From: Spirochaetales bacterium
GTDB lineage: Bacteria; Spirochaetota; Spirochaetia; Sphaerochaetales; Sphaerochaetaceae
Assembly: GCA_017614625.1 (NCBI GenBank)
Contig: JAGABK010000101.1
Location: 1-17,912 of the forward strand
DNA: 17,912 nucleotides
Direction of reading: 5' to 3'
In this document: positions 6,389 to 14,266 of the stretch, piece after piece
How positions within the stretch are numbered: the stretch's first letter is position 1
How the letters are laid out: every line of letters starts with the position of its first letter
The notes under the pieces: model-generated
Told to the model about the DNA's origin: nothing
What the model saw: only the letters and a program-made list of their open reading frames with translations
Databases searched by the model: none
Program-made: the position numbers and the translations under genes

Positions 6389-9265
6389 TCAAATAGGAAG
6401 AGCAATGGTCTTCAGGCTGTCCAGTTTTCCGGCTATTCCCGCTCCGCAGACGACCGTCACGCTCGAAAGGCTTTCCGGAACCTCCGAAATCCTGGCCGCG
6501 GCGGCGTCCAGGTCCTCCGGCGTCATGGAGAGCAGGATCTTCCTGCGCTTGAGGTAAAGCGGCGTGCTCATGCCGTACAGGACGCGTCTGAACGACTCGT
6601 CGCACCTGGCCTGGGGAGAGAGCGGTTTGAGCTCCTTTCCGATCAGGGCCACGACCGCGTACTCGATTTCGGTCCTGTCGTGCTTCTGTCCCAGCGCCTC
6701 CCTGAAGACGGAAAGGGTCTTCTCCACATTGGGGTCCCTGTAGGACGAGAAGACAAGAAGATGCTCCATCCCGTCCACATGGCTTTCCACTCCGTAGGCC
6801 CCGTTCTCGCCGCGCACCGTGTTCCACAGATAGCCTGACGAAAGCACCGCCGAGAGAAGCGACGAGGCCACGTATTCGTGCTCGTCGCGGCAGGGAATCT
6901 TCAGCGCAAGGGCGTTGAAGGCCGGACCCGACGAGACCGAGTAAACCAGAGGTCTGGCAGCGGTGCCGCGCCCGGCTTCCACGCAGTGGTTCCTGTAATA
7001 GTCAGAAGTCCTTACAAACTTCCCTTCCCTGAATCTATCTGTAAACCGGGAAACGAGTTGCATTACATGCTCCTCGCCCTCGTCGCATCCTGCGTGAACC
7101 TTCAGGGCGCGGCTTGTGAAGACCTTCTTCCACAGCTTTGTAAGGGATGCTGACAAAGCCTCGAAGCTCGTTTTTCCGCTTTCAATATCCTCTTTCAGCG
7201 AGTCCAGATACAGCCACTGGGCCGTTCCCACGGTGATCTCGCTTTCCATTGCGGAGGCCGAGAAGACGCTGGAGGCGTTCATCACAGCGAAGGAGTTTCC
7301 GCTGTATGTGTAGCCGCTCTCGAACTCCGTCACCATGTCCGAAAGAGCAGCCTTTATGCGGGTCGGATCGGAGAGGTCCGTCTCCGTCAGAACCTCCCCT
7401 ATCAGGTCCAGGGCCTCGGCCAGATCCTGCCTCAGCATCTTGGCCTTGACCACCACGCTGCTCACCGGGTTGCCTTTCACGTCCGCGCCTGCGCTGGGGT
7501 ACATGAAGAAGCTTCCGGTCAATAGTTTCGTCTGCGTGCTTATGTAGGTGAAGTCGTGCAGCCTGGTTCCGCACATCTGCATGGTCCTTACCAGAAGAGG
7601 CAGGAGCTTCTTCTCGTCAAGGGCGAGGTTGCGGGTGTCGAAAGCCATGGCCAGATAGACTATCCCCCTGGTGAAGAGGCGGAAATCATAGTACACGGCT
7701 CCGGAAGGAAGGCGCGTCTTCGTCTTCGGATATCTTGCAATCGAGCGCGGAAGGTCGGCTATTGTGACCCTGCCTATCGTGGCAAGGGTCTCCTCCGAAT
7801 CCGGGGTGGCTATGAACTTCTCGAATTCCTTCTTCTCCTTCGGAGTGAATGCGCATCCGGATGCCGTCCTGGCGGAATACTTCTCCGCAAGCGTGCGCTG
7901 CAGCTCATCTTCGTAGCTGTCGGACGATTCGACTGTCAGAAGGTTGCGCCTGGGGTTGTCCAGGAGGTTGACCCGGATCCAGTTCTCGAAGTAGCGGCCG
8001 TTCTCCATACGGGCCTTCAGCTTCTTCAGACGCTCAGAATTGGAGATGCCGTCCTCCGGAGAACCGCCTCTGAGCCATGTTCTTGAGGCCTTGAGACAAG
8101 TCATTATTCCGTAAGGAATTCCGCCGCCGGGAATTTCCTGGATCTTGAACTCAAGGCGCTTGATCGCAGCCTTGACGGCATCCTCTGGAAGGCCGTCGCG
8201 CACGTAGGAGGCAAGCTGGTCCAGGATGAAGGCTTCTATATCGTCCTCCCTGCCCTGCTTCGCATGGCTGAATCCCACGGAGAACGTCAGGACCGGGCTG
8301 TCGACATCCGTTCCCGAAAGAGGATTGAGGTCCTCTCCCAGGTCCGATTCGATTATGGCCTTGTAGAGCGGGGCTCCGGGATTGCCCAGGAGGATGTCCA
8401 CCAGGACCGATGCCGTGAGGATCTCGAGCGGGTCGTCGCCCGGAGTTGTGAGCCATGTGAGTACAACGCTTCTTGCATCCCCAGCGGGGCAGAAGGCCCT
8501 GGAACGCATAGGTTTCAATCCATATCCCATATAGTCAGCCGTGTTCGGAATAATTTTTAAGCCTTTCTTGCGGTCCCTGAGGTATCTTTCCTCAAGTTTG
8601 TCCAGATACTCCCGGGTGTCCAGATTGCCGGTCAGAAAGAGCCTGCAGTTGGAGGGGCTGTACCATTTGCGGTACCTCTCCAGGTATTCCTCATACGTGA
8701 GGTCGGCTATGCAGACCGGGTCTCCTCCCGAATCGTACTCATAGGGGGTTCCCTTCAGGAGATTGCGCGCAAGGTTGAACTGGACCACGGAATCCTCCGT
8801 GCTCCTTGCCCCGCACATCTCGTTGAACACCACCCCGTCGAAATGTCCGTCGAAGCACCTGATTCCCTCCTGCTGGAAGGACTGCTTCCTTAAAAGCGGC
8901 GCGAACACGGCGTCTGCGTAGATGTCGAAGAGTATGTCGAAGTCCTTCTTCAGCGGAGAGGCGAACGGATACATGGTCTTGTCTGTGAACGTGATCGCGT
9001 TCAGGAATGTGTTCGGGCTGGAAAGCAGGACCTGCGAGAACGGATCCTTCACCGGAAAGCGCTCGGAACCGCAGAGAACGGTGTGCTCCAGGATGTGGGC
9101 CACGCCCTTGCTGTCCTCGGACGGAGTGTTGAACATGAAGCTACAGCAGCACTCGCTGTCGTTGTTCCTGATATGGAAAACCTCCATGCCGGTTTCCCTG
9201 TGGACATAAAGAAAGGACTCCCCGCCGTATTCAGGCACGGACGTCCTGCGTACAAGATCAAACAT
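6389..9265 (-). CDS. PreP-like M16C zinc metallopeptidase
   Basis: M16C peptidases such as PreP close two halves around an unfolded peptide and degrade it. The 958 residues match the usual 950-1000. The inverted zinc motif is HILEH at 57-61 (His57, catalytic Glu60, His61), and the third zinc ligand is probably Glu147 in the FNEMCG stretch. The second half is the non-catalytic mate, with the M16C-associated region in the middle. I see no signal peptide, so it is probably cytoplasmic. The ATG at 9265 has GAAGG six bases upstream and overlaps the lipoprotein stop by 8 bases. It is the fourth gene of the pepT unit, which begins and ends with peptidases. Its physiological substrate is unknown; peptide recycling is the simplest guess. 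Confidence 0.9.
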   Translation of the reverse strand: MFDLVRRTSVPEYGGESFLYVHRETGMEVFHIRNNDSECCCSFMFNTPSEDSKGVAHILEHTVLCGSERFPVKDPFSQVLLSSPNTFLNAITFTDKTMYPFASPLKKDFDILFDIYADAVFAPLLRKQSFQQEGIRCFDGHFDGVVFNEMCGARSTEDSVVQFNLARNLLKGTPYEYDSGGDPVCIADLTYEEYLERYRKWYSPSNCRLFLTGNLDTREYLDKLEERYLRDRKKGLKIIPNTADYMGYGLKPMRSRAFCPAGDARSVVLTWLTTPGDDPLEILTASVLVDILLGNPGAPLYKAIIESDLGEDLNPLSGTDVDSPVLTFSVGFSHAKQGREDDIEAFILDQLASYVRDGLPEDAVKAAIKRLEFKIQEIPGGGIPYGIMTCLKASRTWLRGGSPEDGISNSERLKKLKARMENGRYFENWIRVNLLDNPRRNLLTVESSDSYEDELQRTLAEKYSARTASGCAFTPKEKKEFEKFIATPDSEETLATIGRVTIADLPRSIARYPKTKTRLPSGAVYYDFRLFTRGIVYLAMAFDTRNLALDEKKLLPLLVRTMQMCGTRLHDFTYISTQTKLLTGSFFMYPSAGADVKGNPVSSVVVKAKMLRQDLAEALDLIGEVLTETDLSDPTRIKAALSDMVTEFESGYTYSGNSFAVMNASSVFSASAMESEITVGTAQWLYLDSLKEDIESGKTSFEALSASLTKLWKKVFTSRALKVHAGCDEGEEHVMQLVSRFTDRFREGKFVRTSDYYRNHCVEAGRGTAARPLVYSVSSGPAFNALALKIPCRDEHEYVASSLLSAVLSSGYLWNTVRGENGAYGVESHVDGMEHLLVFSSYRDPNVEKTLSVFREALGQKHDRTEIEYAVVALIGKELKPLSPQARCDESFRRVLYGMSTPLYLKRRKILLSMTPEDLDAAAARISEVPESLSSVTVVCGAGIAGKLDSLKTIALPI

Positions 9266-10673
9266 AGACTGCCTTCACCAGAGAATAGATTAGGTCCGCG
9301 AACGTCTTGAAGGAATCCGTCACTGCGGCTTCCGGAGTCTCCGATATCGCGCTGGCATAGACCACATCGCTCCTGTAGAGGACCTTGGAGTCCCTGCAGG
9401 AGAAGAGGGTCACGATGCCTTCCGAGCTGTGGGCGAAGAGCCCCGTCGCCGAATCGGTGCCGTCAAGCTGTCCGACCCTCACGACAAGCAGGCAGTTCTC
9501 CGTCCTGCCGGAATGCTGGAACTCGTAGAGGATGTCCTCCTCGTCGTCCAGCTCGGAGTAGAACACCGCGGCCTTCGCGTCGTCCGCGGTGAATTTGCCC
9601 GTAAGGTAATCGGTGATGTCCTTCACGCCGGTGACGTTGCCCAGCCTGTCGTGCTCCACGACCACCACCGCGATGTCTCCGAGGGCGTAGGTCATGCTGT
9701 AACTGAAGGAGATGGTCTTCGACTCTATGGCGGCCCTCAGCTCCGCGACCTTCTCCGTGCCGGCCTTCTTCTCAAGGTCCGAAAGCACAGAAGCCAGGTT
9801 GAGGGAGAACACGACCGTTCCCTTGCGGACTATCGAATAGTTTATGGGATTGAAGACGAACTGCCCGTCGTCGTCCGTGACGTAGACGAAGCTGTCCTCG
9901 TAGATGTTCCCCCGCACATCGGAGGCCTGATACGAGGACAGGACTTCTGCCGATGTCACCGCGGAGGAGACGAACGTCCCTTTCCTTGTCATCGAGACGG
10001 TGCAGCTGGCCGATGCCGGACGCTGCGACAGGATGGTCATGCTCACGTTCTTGAGAAGGTCCATCACGACCTCGTAAAGGGCGTCGAAGGAGTATTCGGA
10101 ATCGATGTAGTCCAGGTCGTAGCCCAGGGCCATGGCCTGGAGGTAGTTGTCCACTGCCTTGATCTCGCGGCCGGACTTGACGAACTCGTCGCCTTCAAGG
10201 ACGAGGGCCTTGATGGTGGAACCCAGCTTGTTGCGCATCGCCATCTCCTCGGAAGTGGCGGTTTTCAGAAGCTCCTCGTCCATGACGACGTGCAGGTAGA
10301 CGTAGTTCATTCCGTCCTGGAAGACCGAATAGGCGTCGTTGATGTAGAGACCCAGTTCGGAGACCGTTCCCAGGACGCTGAGCTCACGGTAGGCCTCCTG
10401 TCCCAGGTCGTAGCCGACCGTTGCCGACAGCTGGCTGATGACATCGGAGTACGCAAGGAGCTCGGCCTGCCTGGATGTGAGGGCCTGGCCGGTTCCGACG
10501 ATGGCCGTCATGCCCTTGCGGATGCCGGACTGGGGAGAATAATACCAGAAAGGAAGACCCGAGAGGTTGGATTTGACGATGGCTGAAAGCGAAGAGCAGC
10601 CGGTGAGGAAAGAGACGGCGAGGACAATGACAAAGAGATAAAGAAGAATTGTCCCGGCCTTGAGCTTTCTCAT
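9258..10673 (-). CDS. LPP20-like lipoprotein of unknown function
   Basis: A 471-residue predicted lipoprotein. The signal peptide has basic MRKLK, a hydrophobic run, and a lipobox LTGC with Cys26. Residues about 50-110 (an IVGTGQALTSRQAELLAYSD stretch followed by ISQL) resemble LPP20-family proteins, where a glycine-containing strand is followed by an alanine-rich helix. The rest is mixed alpha and beta, with one threonine- and serine-rich zone near 240-270 and an acidic FYSELDDEEDIL segment near 380. The ATG at 10673 is preferred because it begins a proper signal peptide and forms TGATG with the upstream stop. An in-frame start 66 bases upstream would put basic residues before the signal. 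It overlaps the peptidase by 8 bases. The role is unknown; envelope location is well supported, family membership less so. Confidence 0.78.
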   Translation of the reverse strand: MRKLKAGTILLYLFVIVLAVSFLTGCSSLSAIVKSNLSGLPFWYYSPQSGIRKGMTAIVGTGQALTSRQAELLAYSDVISQLSATVGYDLGQEAYRELSVLGTVSELGLYINDAYSVFQDGMNYVYLHVVMDEELLKTATSEEMAMRNKLGSTIKALVLEGDEFVKSGREIKAVDNYLQAMALGYDLDYIDSEYSFDALYEVVMDLLKNVSMTILSQRPASASCTVSMTRKGTFVSSAVTSAEVLSSYQASDVRGNIYEDSFVYVTDDDGQFVFNPINYSIVRKGTVVFSLNLASVLSDLEKKAGTEKVAELRAAIESKTISFSYSMTYALGDIAVVVVEHDRLGNVTGVKDITDYLTGKFTADDAKAAVFYSELDDEEDILYEFQHSGRTENCLLVVRVGQLDGTDSATGLFAHSSEGIVTLFSCRDSKVLYRSDVVYASAISETPEAAVTDSFKTFADLIYSLVKAVYV

Positions 10674-11326
10674 CAGAAATCCACCCCGATCCCGATATAG
10701 GGAGAGCCGGCGACCGCGACCCCGGGGATGGCAAGCCATGAGAATCCCAGTTCCCAGTCGAACGACCCTAAGTTATGTCTGTATGAAAAACCGTACGAGG
10801 CGGCAAACGTTACAGAAGAGCCGATCGACATTCCGGCCGAAGCCCAGCCCGTGATCCTGCCGTTCTCGATGAACGTGTTGGTCGAATCCCAGAGGTTGGC
10901 CAGCGGGGCGTCGACCCTGACGCCTGCAAGGACAAGCGCGCGGGCGCCGAAACGTTTGCCGTAGCTCATGCCGACGGCTGCGACGGGAGCGAACGGATAG
11001 AACGGCGTGGTGAGGCTGTAGGAGACCAGAGAATGTCCCAGACCGCCGTAAAGTCTTATGGAATTCAGGGCAGACCTCTCTGTCAGGACACTGTCCTTCT
11101 CATAGGGAGCCACCGAGATGAGCTTGTCGAAAACAATCACATCGTCGTATATGGCCTTCACAATCAGGAGGTTGGAATTCCCGTCCTCGAAGACCGTGCC
11201 CCGTTTCGGGATCTCGTCGAAGTCCACGGAAGAGATGCTGTTTCCGTAGATGTAGGTGATGGAGTTCGCGCAGACCGGCACGAGGACCAGAAGCAGCGCA
11301 AGAATGGTGATGATCGTCTTCTTCAC
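10673..11326 (-). CDS. Small secreted protein, probable outer-membrane beta-barrel
   Basis: A 217-residue protein. The N-terminus has two lysines, a leucine/isoleucine-rich run, and a likely signal peptidase I site after VCA (about residue 20). From about residue 85 onward, short alternating strands rich in Gly, Tyr, Ser and Phe suggest a small barrel, and the chain ends GIGVDF with a terminal Phe, as barrel proteins read by the BAM complex often do. I chose GTG at 11326, whose GTGA overlaps the pepT stop by 4 bases. An ATG at 11338 would add four residues and overlap pepT by 16; neither has a strong ribosome site. No family is recognised. It is coupled to the lipoprotein gene by one base, so the two may act together at the outer membrane. 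Confidence 0.75.
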   Translation of the reverse strand: MKKTIITILALLLVLVPVCANSITYIYGNSISSVDFDEIPKRGTVFEDGNSNLLIVKAIYDDVIVFDKLISVAPYEKDSVLTERSALNSIRLYGGLGHSLVSYSLTTPFYPFAPVAAVGMSYGKRFGARALVLAGVRVDAPLANLWDSTNTFIENGRITGWASAGMSIGSSVTFAASYGFSYRHNLGSFDWELGFSWLAIPGVAVAGSPYIGIGVDF

Positions 11327-12552
11327 TTTTCCGCCCATTGTCCGATGATTCCGAGAATCAGTGCGACGCTGTCGTTCATCGCATCCAGAGCTGCCCATTC
11401 GTACAGGCTGTGGTAGTTGTGGCCGCCGGTGTAGAGGTTCGGGCACGGGATTCCCGCGATCTCTGCGATGCGCGAGCCGTCCGTGCCTCCGCGGATGATC
11501 TCCGTCCTCAGCGGCTGCCCGAGGGCCTTTCCGGCCTCGAAGATCGCATGCACGGCCTTGGGGCTCTTCTTTGCGGCCTCGCCCATGTTGAGGTAGCTGA
11601 TCTTGGCCTCAACGTTGACCCTTCCGCCGTTGTAAATTGCCTCGATGGCCTTGCCCAGGGCCTTGAGGGTCTCGATGCGTCTGAGGAGGCTGTCGTAGTC
11701 GAAATCCCTGAGATAGATCGTCACGTCCATGGCTGTGGCGGTTCCGGCGGCCTGCTGCGCGCAGTAGTATCCGTAGCGTCCGTCGGTGGCCTCGGGGCTT
11801 TCGGCCTGCGGCATGGCGTTGATGAACGCTGCGGCCATGGTGAGCGCGTTGACCATGCGGCCCCTTGCGGCGCCGAGGTGGAACGAGACTCCGTCGAAAT
11901 GTACCTTGACCGTCGCGGCGTTGAAGCATTCAAGTTCGACGACATAACGTTCGCTTCCGTCGACCGTGTAGAAAGCCTTGGAACGGAGGCGCTTCGCATC
12001 GAAGAAATCCATGCCGAAGCCCGTTTCCTCGTCGGGAGAGAAGAGGACCTCGATTTCGCCGTGGCGTATCTCCGGATGGCTGACCAGGTAGGAAACCGCA
12101 GTCATGATCTCGGCAACTCCGCCTTTGTCATCGCAGCCCAGGAGCGTGTCGCCCTCGGAAGTGATGATCTTCGAGCCCTTGTACTGAGAGAGCTCGGGAT
12201 TGCCCTGTTCTGAGATAACCAGACCGCTCTTGAGCACGATGTCTCCGCCCTTGTAGTCGTGGACAACCGGCTTGACGCCGTTGCCCTTCACATCGTCGGC
12301 GGTATCGACATGTGCGCTGAAAGCCACTGCGGGAAGGCCCTCTGCCGTTGCCGGAACCCTTGCAAGAAGATAACCGTGCCCGTCAAGCTCGACATCCGAC
12401 AGACCCAGATCCCTCAGCTCCTTCTCGAGAAGCCTCAGAAGGTCCCATTCACCTTCGAACGACGGATGCTTTTTGTCCGCGATGCTTTCGATGCTCATGG
12501 TATCGACGACCGCATATTTCAGAAAACGCTGAAGAACCTCTTCCTTGAACAT
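11323..12552 (-). CDS. pepT: Peptidase T (aminotripeptidase, M20 family)
   Basis: Cleaves the N-terminal residue of tripeptides in the cytoplasm, using two zinc ions. The protein has 409 residues, the usual size. Metal and catalytic motifs: HVDTA at 81-85 (His81, Asp83), GCDDKGG at 139-145 (bridging Asp), DEETG at 174-178, TVDGS at 196-200, and GGTDGS and GGHNYHS near the C-terminus. The ATG at 12552 is used because GGGAG lies eight bases upstream and the predicted transcript starts near 12577. An in-frame start at 12585 falls within the -10 region. It heads a four-gene overlapping operon with two envelope proteins and an M16C peptidase, and faces the macro gene. Confidence 0.95.
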   Translation of the reverse strand: MFKEEVLQRFLKYAVVDTMSIESIADKKHPSFEGEWDLLRLLEKELRDLGLSDVELDGHGYLLARVPATAEGLPAVAFSAHVDTADDVKGNGVKPVVHDYKGGDIVLKSGLVISEQGNPELSQYKGSKIITSEGDTLLGCDDKGGVAEIMTAVSYLVSHPEIRHGEIEVLFSPDEETGFGMDFFDAKRLRSKAFYTVDGSERYVVELECFNAATVKVHFDGVSFHLGAARGRMVNALTMAAAFINAMPQAESPEATDGRYGYYCAQQAAGTATAMDVTIYLRDFDYDSLLRRIETLKALGKAIEAIYNGGRVNVEAKISYLNMGEAAKKSPKAVHAIFEAGKALGQPLRTEIIRGGTDGSRIAEIAGIPCPNLYTGGHNYHSLYEWAALDAMNDSVALILGIIGQWAEK

Positions 12553-12583
12553 GTGTGTATCTCCCTGCTGGATTGCTGGAAAC

Positions 12584-12612
12584 ATTATTACATAAAACCT
12601 TCAGGAAGTCAT
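12584..12612 (-). promoter_or_regulatory. Predicted pepT operon promoter
   Basis: On the minus strand ATGACT (12607-12612, 4 of 6 to TTGACA) is followed by 17 bases and then AATAAT (12584-12589, 5 of 6 to TATAAT). Transcription would start near 12577, giving a leader of about 25 bases that contains the GGGAG ribosome site. It overlaps the promoter region of the divergent macro gene, so the two may compete for polymerase. Confidence 0.6.
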
Positions 12613-12614
12613 GA

Positions 12615-12627
12615 TATACTTGGCGCC
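12615..12627 (+). promoter_or_regulatory. Predicted -10 box of the macro gene, leaderless
   Basis: TATACT at 12615-12620 (5 of 6 to TATAAT) ends 7 bases before the ATG at 12628, so the transcript would begin at the start codon. No ribosome site is placed correctly: the only purine run, GGAAG, ends about 20 bases away. A -35 at the expected distance (around 12592) is poor. Confidence 0.5.
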
Positions 12628-13137
12628 ATGGAGAACATACATCTGGTCAGGGGAAGCGTCGTCTTCATGGACACCGACGCGATAGTGAACGCCGCCAACC
12701 GCACGCTGCTCGGAGGCGGAGGCGTGGACGGAGCGATACACAGCGCCGCCGGACCTCAGCTGCTGGAGGAATGCATGACCCTGTGCGGCTGCGCCACGGG
12801 CGATGCGAAGATAACGAAGGGCTACAGGCTCAAGGCGAAATACGTCATCCACACCGTGGGGCCGGTCTATCACGGTCGTGCCGACGACGCGAGGCTGCTG
12901 TCTTCATGCTACAGCCGGAGCATGGACCTTGCGCTGGAGAACGGCTGCAGGAGCATAGCCTTCTGCTGCATCTCCACGGGCGTCTACGGCTACCCACTGG
13001 AAGAGGCGTCCCGGATTGCTGTCGCAACGGTCTCGAAATGGCTGACAGACCACCCGGACTGCGGAATCCGGGTCTTCTTCTGCTGCTACAGCCAGACGGA
13101 GTATGAGGTCTATAAGGAGATCACCGGTCTTTCCTGA
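12628..13137 (+). CDS. Macro-domain protein, probable ADP-ribosyl hydrolase (MacroD type)
   Basis: Macro domains bind ADP-ribose; the MacroD group removes ADP-ribose from proteins or O-acetyl-ADP-ribose. The 169 residues are a single domain. The first loop NAANRTLLGGGGVDGAIH runs from 21 to 38, with Asn24, the glycine run and Asp34 as expected for catalysis, and the second loop ISTGVYGYP is present in the C-terminal half. I start at the ATG at 12628 because the conserved domain begins there, although the frame stays open far upstream through pepT antisense. It is the only plus-strand gene in the window. Its last 17 bases overlap the 3' end of the flavin-reductase gene. No ADP-ribosyltransferase partner is seen nearby, so its substrate cannot be inferred from context. 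Confidence 0.9.
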   Translation: MENIHLVRGSVVFMDTDAIVNAANRTLLGGGGVDGAIHSAAGPQLLEECMTLCGCATGDAKITKGYRLKAKYVIHTVGPVYHGRADDARLLSSCYSRSMDLALENGCRSIAFCCISTGVYGYPLEEASRIAVATVSKWLTDHPDCGIRVFFCCYSQTEYEVYKEITGLS

Positions 13138-13603
13138 TGACGGAAACGACTTCCCCTATGTACATGTCATGCGGAGCGTCGGTGCAGTAGAAGGTCCCGA
13201 TGATGTCCTGCGGAATCTTCTCAAGCGGCATGGGCTGCGTGAAGAGCTTCCTGCAGACAAGCGTGATTTCGGCCTCCGCGAACGAGACCGACTCCTTGAC
13301 GCGCACCGGCGAAAGGCCGCTTCCATGGATCTTGTCCATGTCCCTGCCTGACTTCGTGCCCAGGACTCCCAGAGTCTTCTTCAGCTCCCCGGGATAGAAG
13401 CTGACCGTGAAGTAATCGTTCCTGTCCATGAACTCATGCGTGTACCTGGATGTCCTGACATAGACCGTTGCCACCGGTTTGTTCCAGATGGTACCCAGGC
13501 CTCCCCAGCTTATGGTCATGGTATTGAAGTCGTCTTCAGTACCGGCTGACAAAAGCGCCCATTTCCTGTCGAACAGCGAGAAAATATCAGTTGTCAATTC
13601 CAT
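13121..13603 (-). CDS. Flavin reductase-like, FMN-binding split-barrel protein
   Basis: A 160-residue protein of the flavin-reductase-like family, which bind FMN in a split barrel and use NAD(P)H or act as electron carriers. Visible features are WALLSAG near 18-24, NTMTISWGGLG near 30-40 (a typical flavin-binding start), PVATVYVRTSRYTHEFM near 46-62, and FTVSFYPGE near 68-76. The ATG at 13603 follows a strong GGAGGGG with four bases between, which rules out a start 27 bases upstream. It lies 40 bases after hicB with no clear terminator between, so it may share the hicAB transcript. The 3' end overlaps the macro gene convergently. Electron donor and substrate are unknown. Confidence 0.8.
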   Translation of the reverse strand: MELTTDIFSLFDRKWALLSAGTEDDFNTMTISWGGLGTIWNKPVATVYVRTSRYTHEFMDRNDYFTVSFYPGELKKTLGVLGTKSGRDMDKIHGSGLSPVRVKESVSFAEAEITLVCRKLFTQPMPLEKIPQDIIGTFYCTDAPHDMYIGEVVSVIRKDR

Positions 13604-13643
13604 AAAACCCCTCCGGAACCAGTCTATCACAGAACCGGACGAT

Positions 13644-14033
13644 TCATAACGACAGTTTTGAGACCAGAGCTTCCTGAAGCACCTGGGAGAAATTCACACC
13701 GGCCTTTGATGCCTTCGCATTGAGCCAGGAAGGAATCGACAGGGTCTTCTTGACGGCCTTGTTGTTGAAAGTCCGCCGCCACAGGTCCGTGTCCGCAAGG
13801 ACATAGGAAACCACCCCGGTTCCGGTCCTTATGTCACCCAAGCCGCTTGCGGCAGGAACAGTCATTCCGTTGTCCTCGTAGTGGACCAGCATCATGGCCA
13901 GGGCATCCTGAGCCATGAACAGGGCGTCAGCAAGATCATCTCCTTCCGTGAAGCATCCCGGAACATCGGGTACCGATACATTGAAACCGCCTTCTTCCGC
14001 CGGTTCGAAGACAGCCGGAAACACATAACGCAT
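13644..14033 (-). CDS. hicB: HicB antitoxin
   Basis: HicB blocks the HicA mRNA interferase and represses the hicAB promoter. The 129 residues show the two expected parts. Residues 1-60 are the HicB partial RNase H-like fold, with FNVSVPDVPGCFTEGDDLADAL near 17-38 as the signature. A linker follows, then a ribbon-helix-helix-like DNA-binding end, where KKTLSIPSWLNAKA precedes GVNFSQVLQEAL. AGGAGG sits six bases before the ATG at 14033, 15 bases after the hicA stop. A palindromic operator upstream of hicA fits autorepression by that C-terminal domain. Confidence 0.92.
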   Translation of the reverse strand: MRYVFPAVFEPAEEGGFNVSVPDVPGCFTEGDDLADALFMAQDALAMMLVHYEDNGMTVPAASGLGDIRTGTGVVSYVLADTDLWRRTFNNKAVKKTLSIPSWLNAKASKAGVNFSQVLQEALVSKLSL

Positions 14034-14048
14034 AAACGACCTCCTGTC

Positions 14049-14225
14049 TCAATCCAGACCGGCTGCTTTCAGAATGTTCTTCAGCGTGCCGGTCTTCAAA
14101 TCTCCTTTATGCCTGGGAAGCGACAGTATCCTGCCGTCAGGATTGACAGCCAGATCATGGCTGCTCCCGTGCCGGATTATCCACCCGTTCTTCAGTAGTT
14201 TCCGGTCCAGTTCTTTCCTGGTCAT
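14049..14225 (-). CDS. hicA: HicA mRNA interferase toxin
   Basis: This 58-residue gene was found by translating the minus strand directly. HicA folds like a double-stranded-RNA-binding domain and cleaves mRNA when free of HicB. The sequence begins MTRKELDRKLLKNGW, then GSSHD at 20-24 with catalytic His23, then SLPRHKGDLKTGTLKNILKA at 35-54, which closes with the helix common to the family. GGTGG lies four bases before the ATG at 14225. The toxin-first order and 15-base gap to hicB are typical. All expected residues are present, so it looks intact rather than decayed. Confidence 0.93.
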   Translation of the reverse strand: MTRKELDRKLLKNGWIIRHGSSHDLAVNPDGRILSLPRHKGDLKTGTLKNILKAAGLD

Positions 14226-14237
14226 AAAACCACCTTC

Positions 14238-14266
14238 ATTTTATACGTAATAATACGTAAAATCAA
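14238..14266 (-). promoter_or_regulatory. hicAB promoter with embedded palindromic operator
   Basis: On the minus strand TTGATT (14261-14266) and TAAAAT (14238-14243) are separated by 17 bases. Two copies of the self-complementary TACGTA (14244-14249 and 14254-14259) fill that spacer, 10 bases apart centre to centre, about one helical turn. This arrangement is what two ribbon-helix-helix dimers would need, so HicB-HicA would occlude polymerase. The leader to the HicA ATG would be very short, under 10 bases. Confidence 0.68.

Noticed and set aside
5610..6557. Plus-strand open frame (315 residues) across cdaA and the M16C end
   Set aside because: Antisense shadow of GC-rich codons; crosses the gene boundary and has no domain.
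9429..10586. Plus-strand open frame (385 residues) opposite the LPP20-like lipoprotein
   Set aside because: The minus-strand frame has a signal peptide and lipobox; this one shows charge-rich shadow composition.
11338..12213. Plus-strand open frame (291 residues) opposite pepT
   Set aside because: pepT has every metal-site motif in the minus strand.
12259..12627. Upstream extension of the macro gene frame
   Set aside because: It would run antisense through the pepT start and add 123 residues with no domain character; the macro fold starts at 12628.
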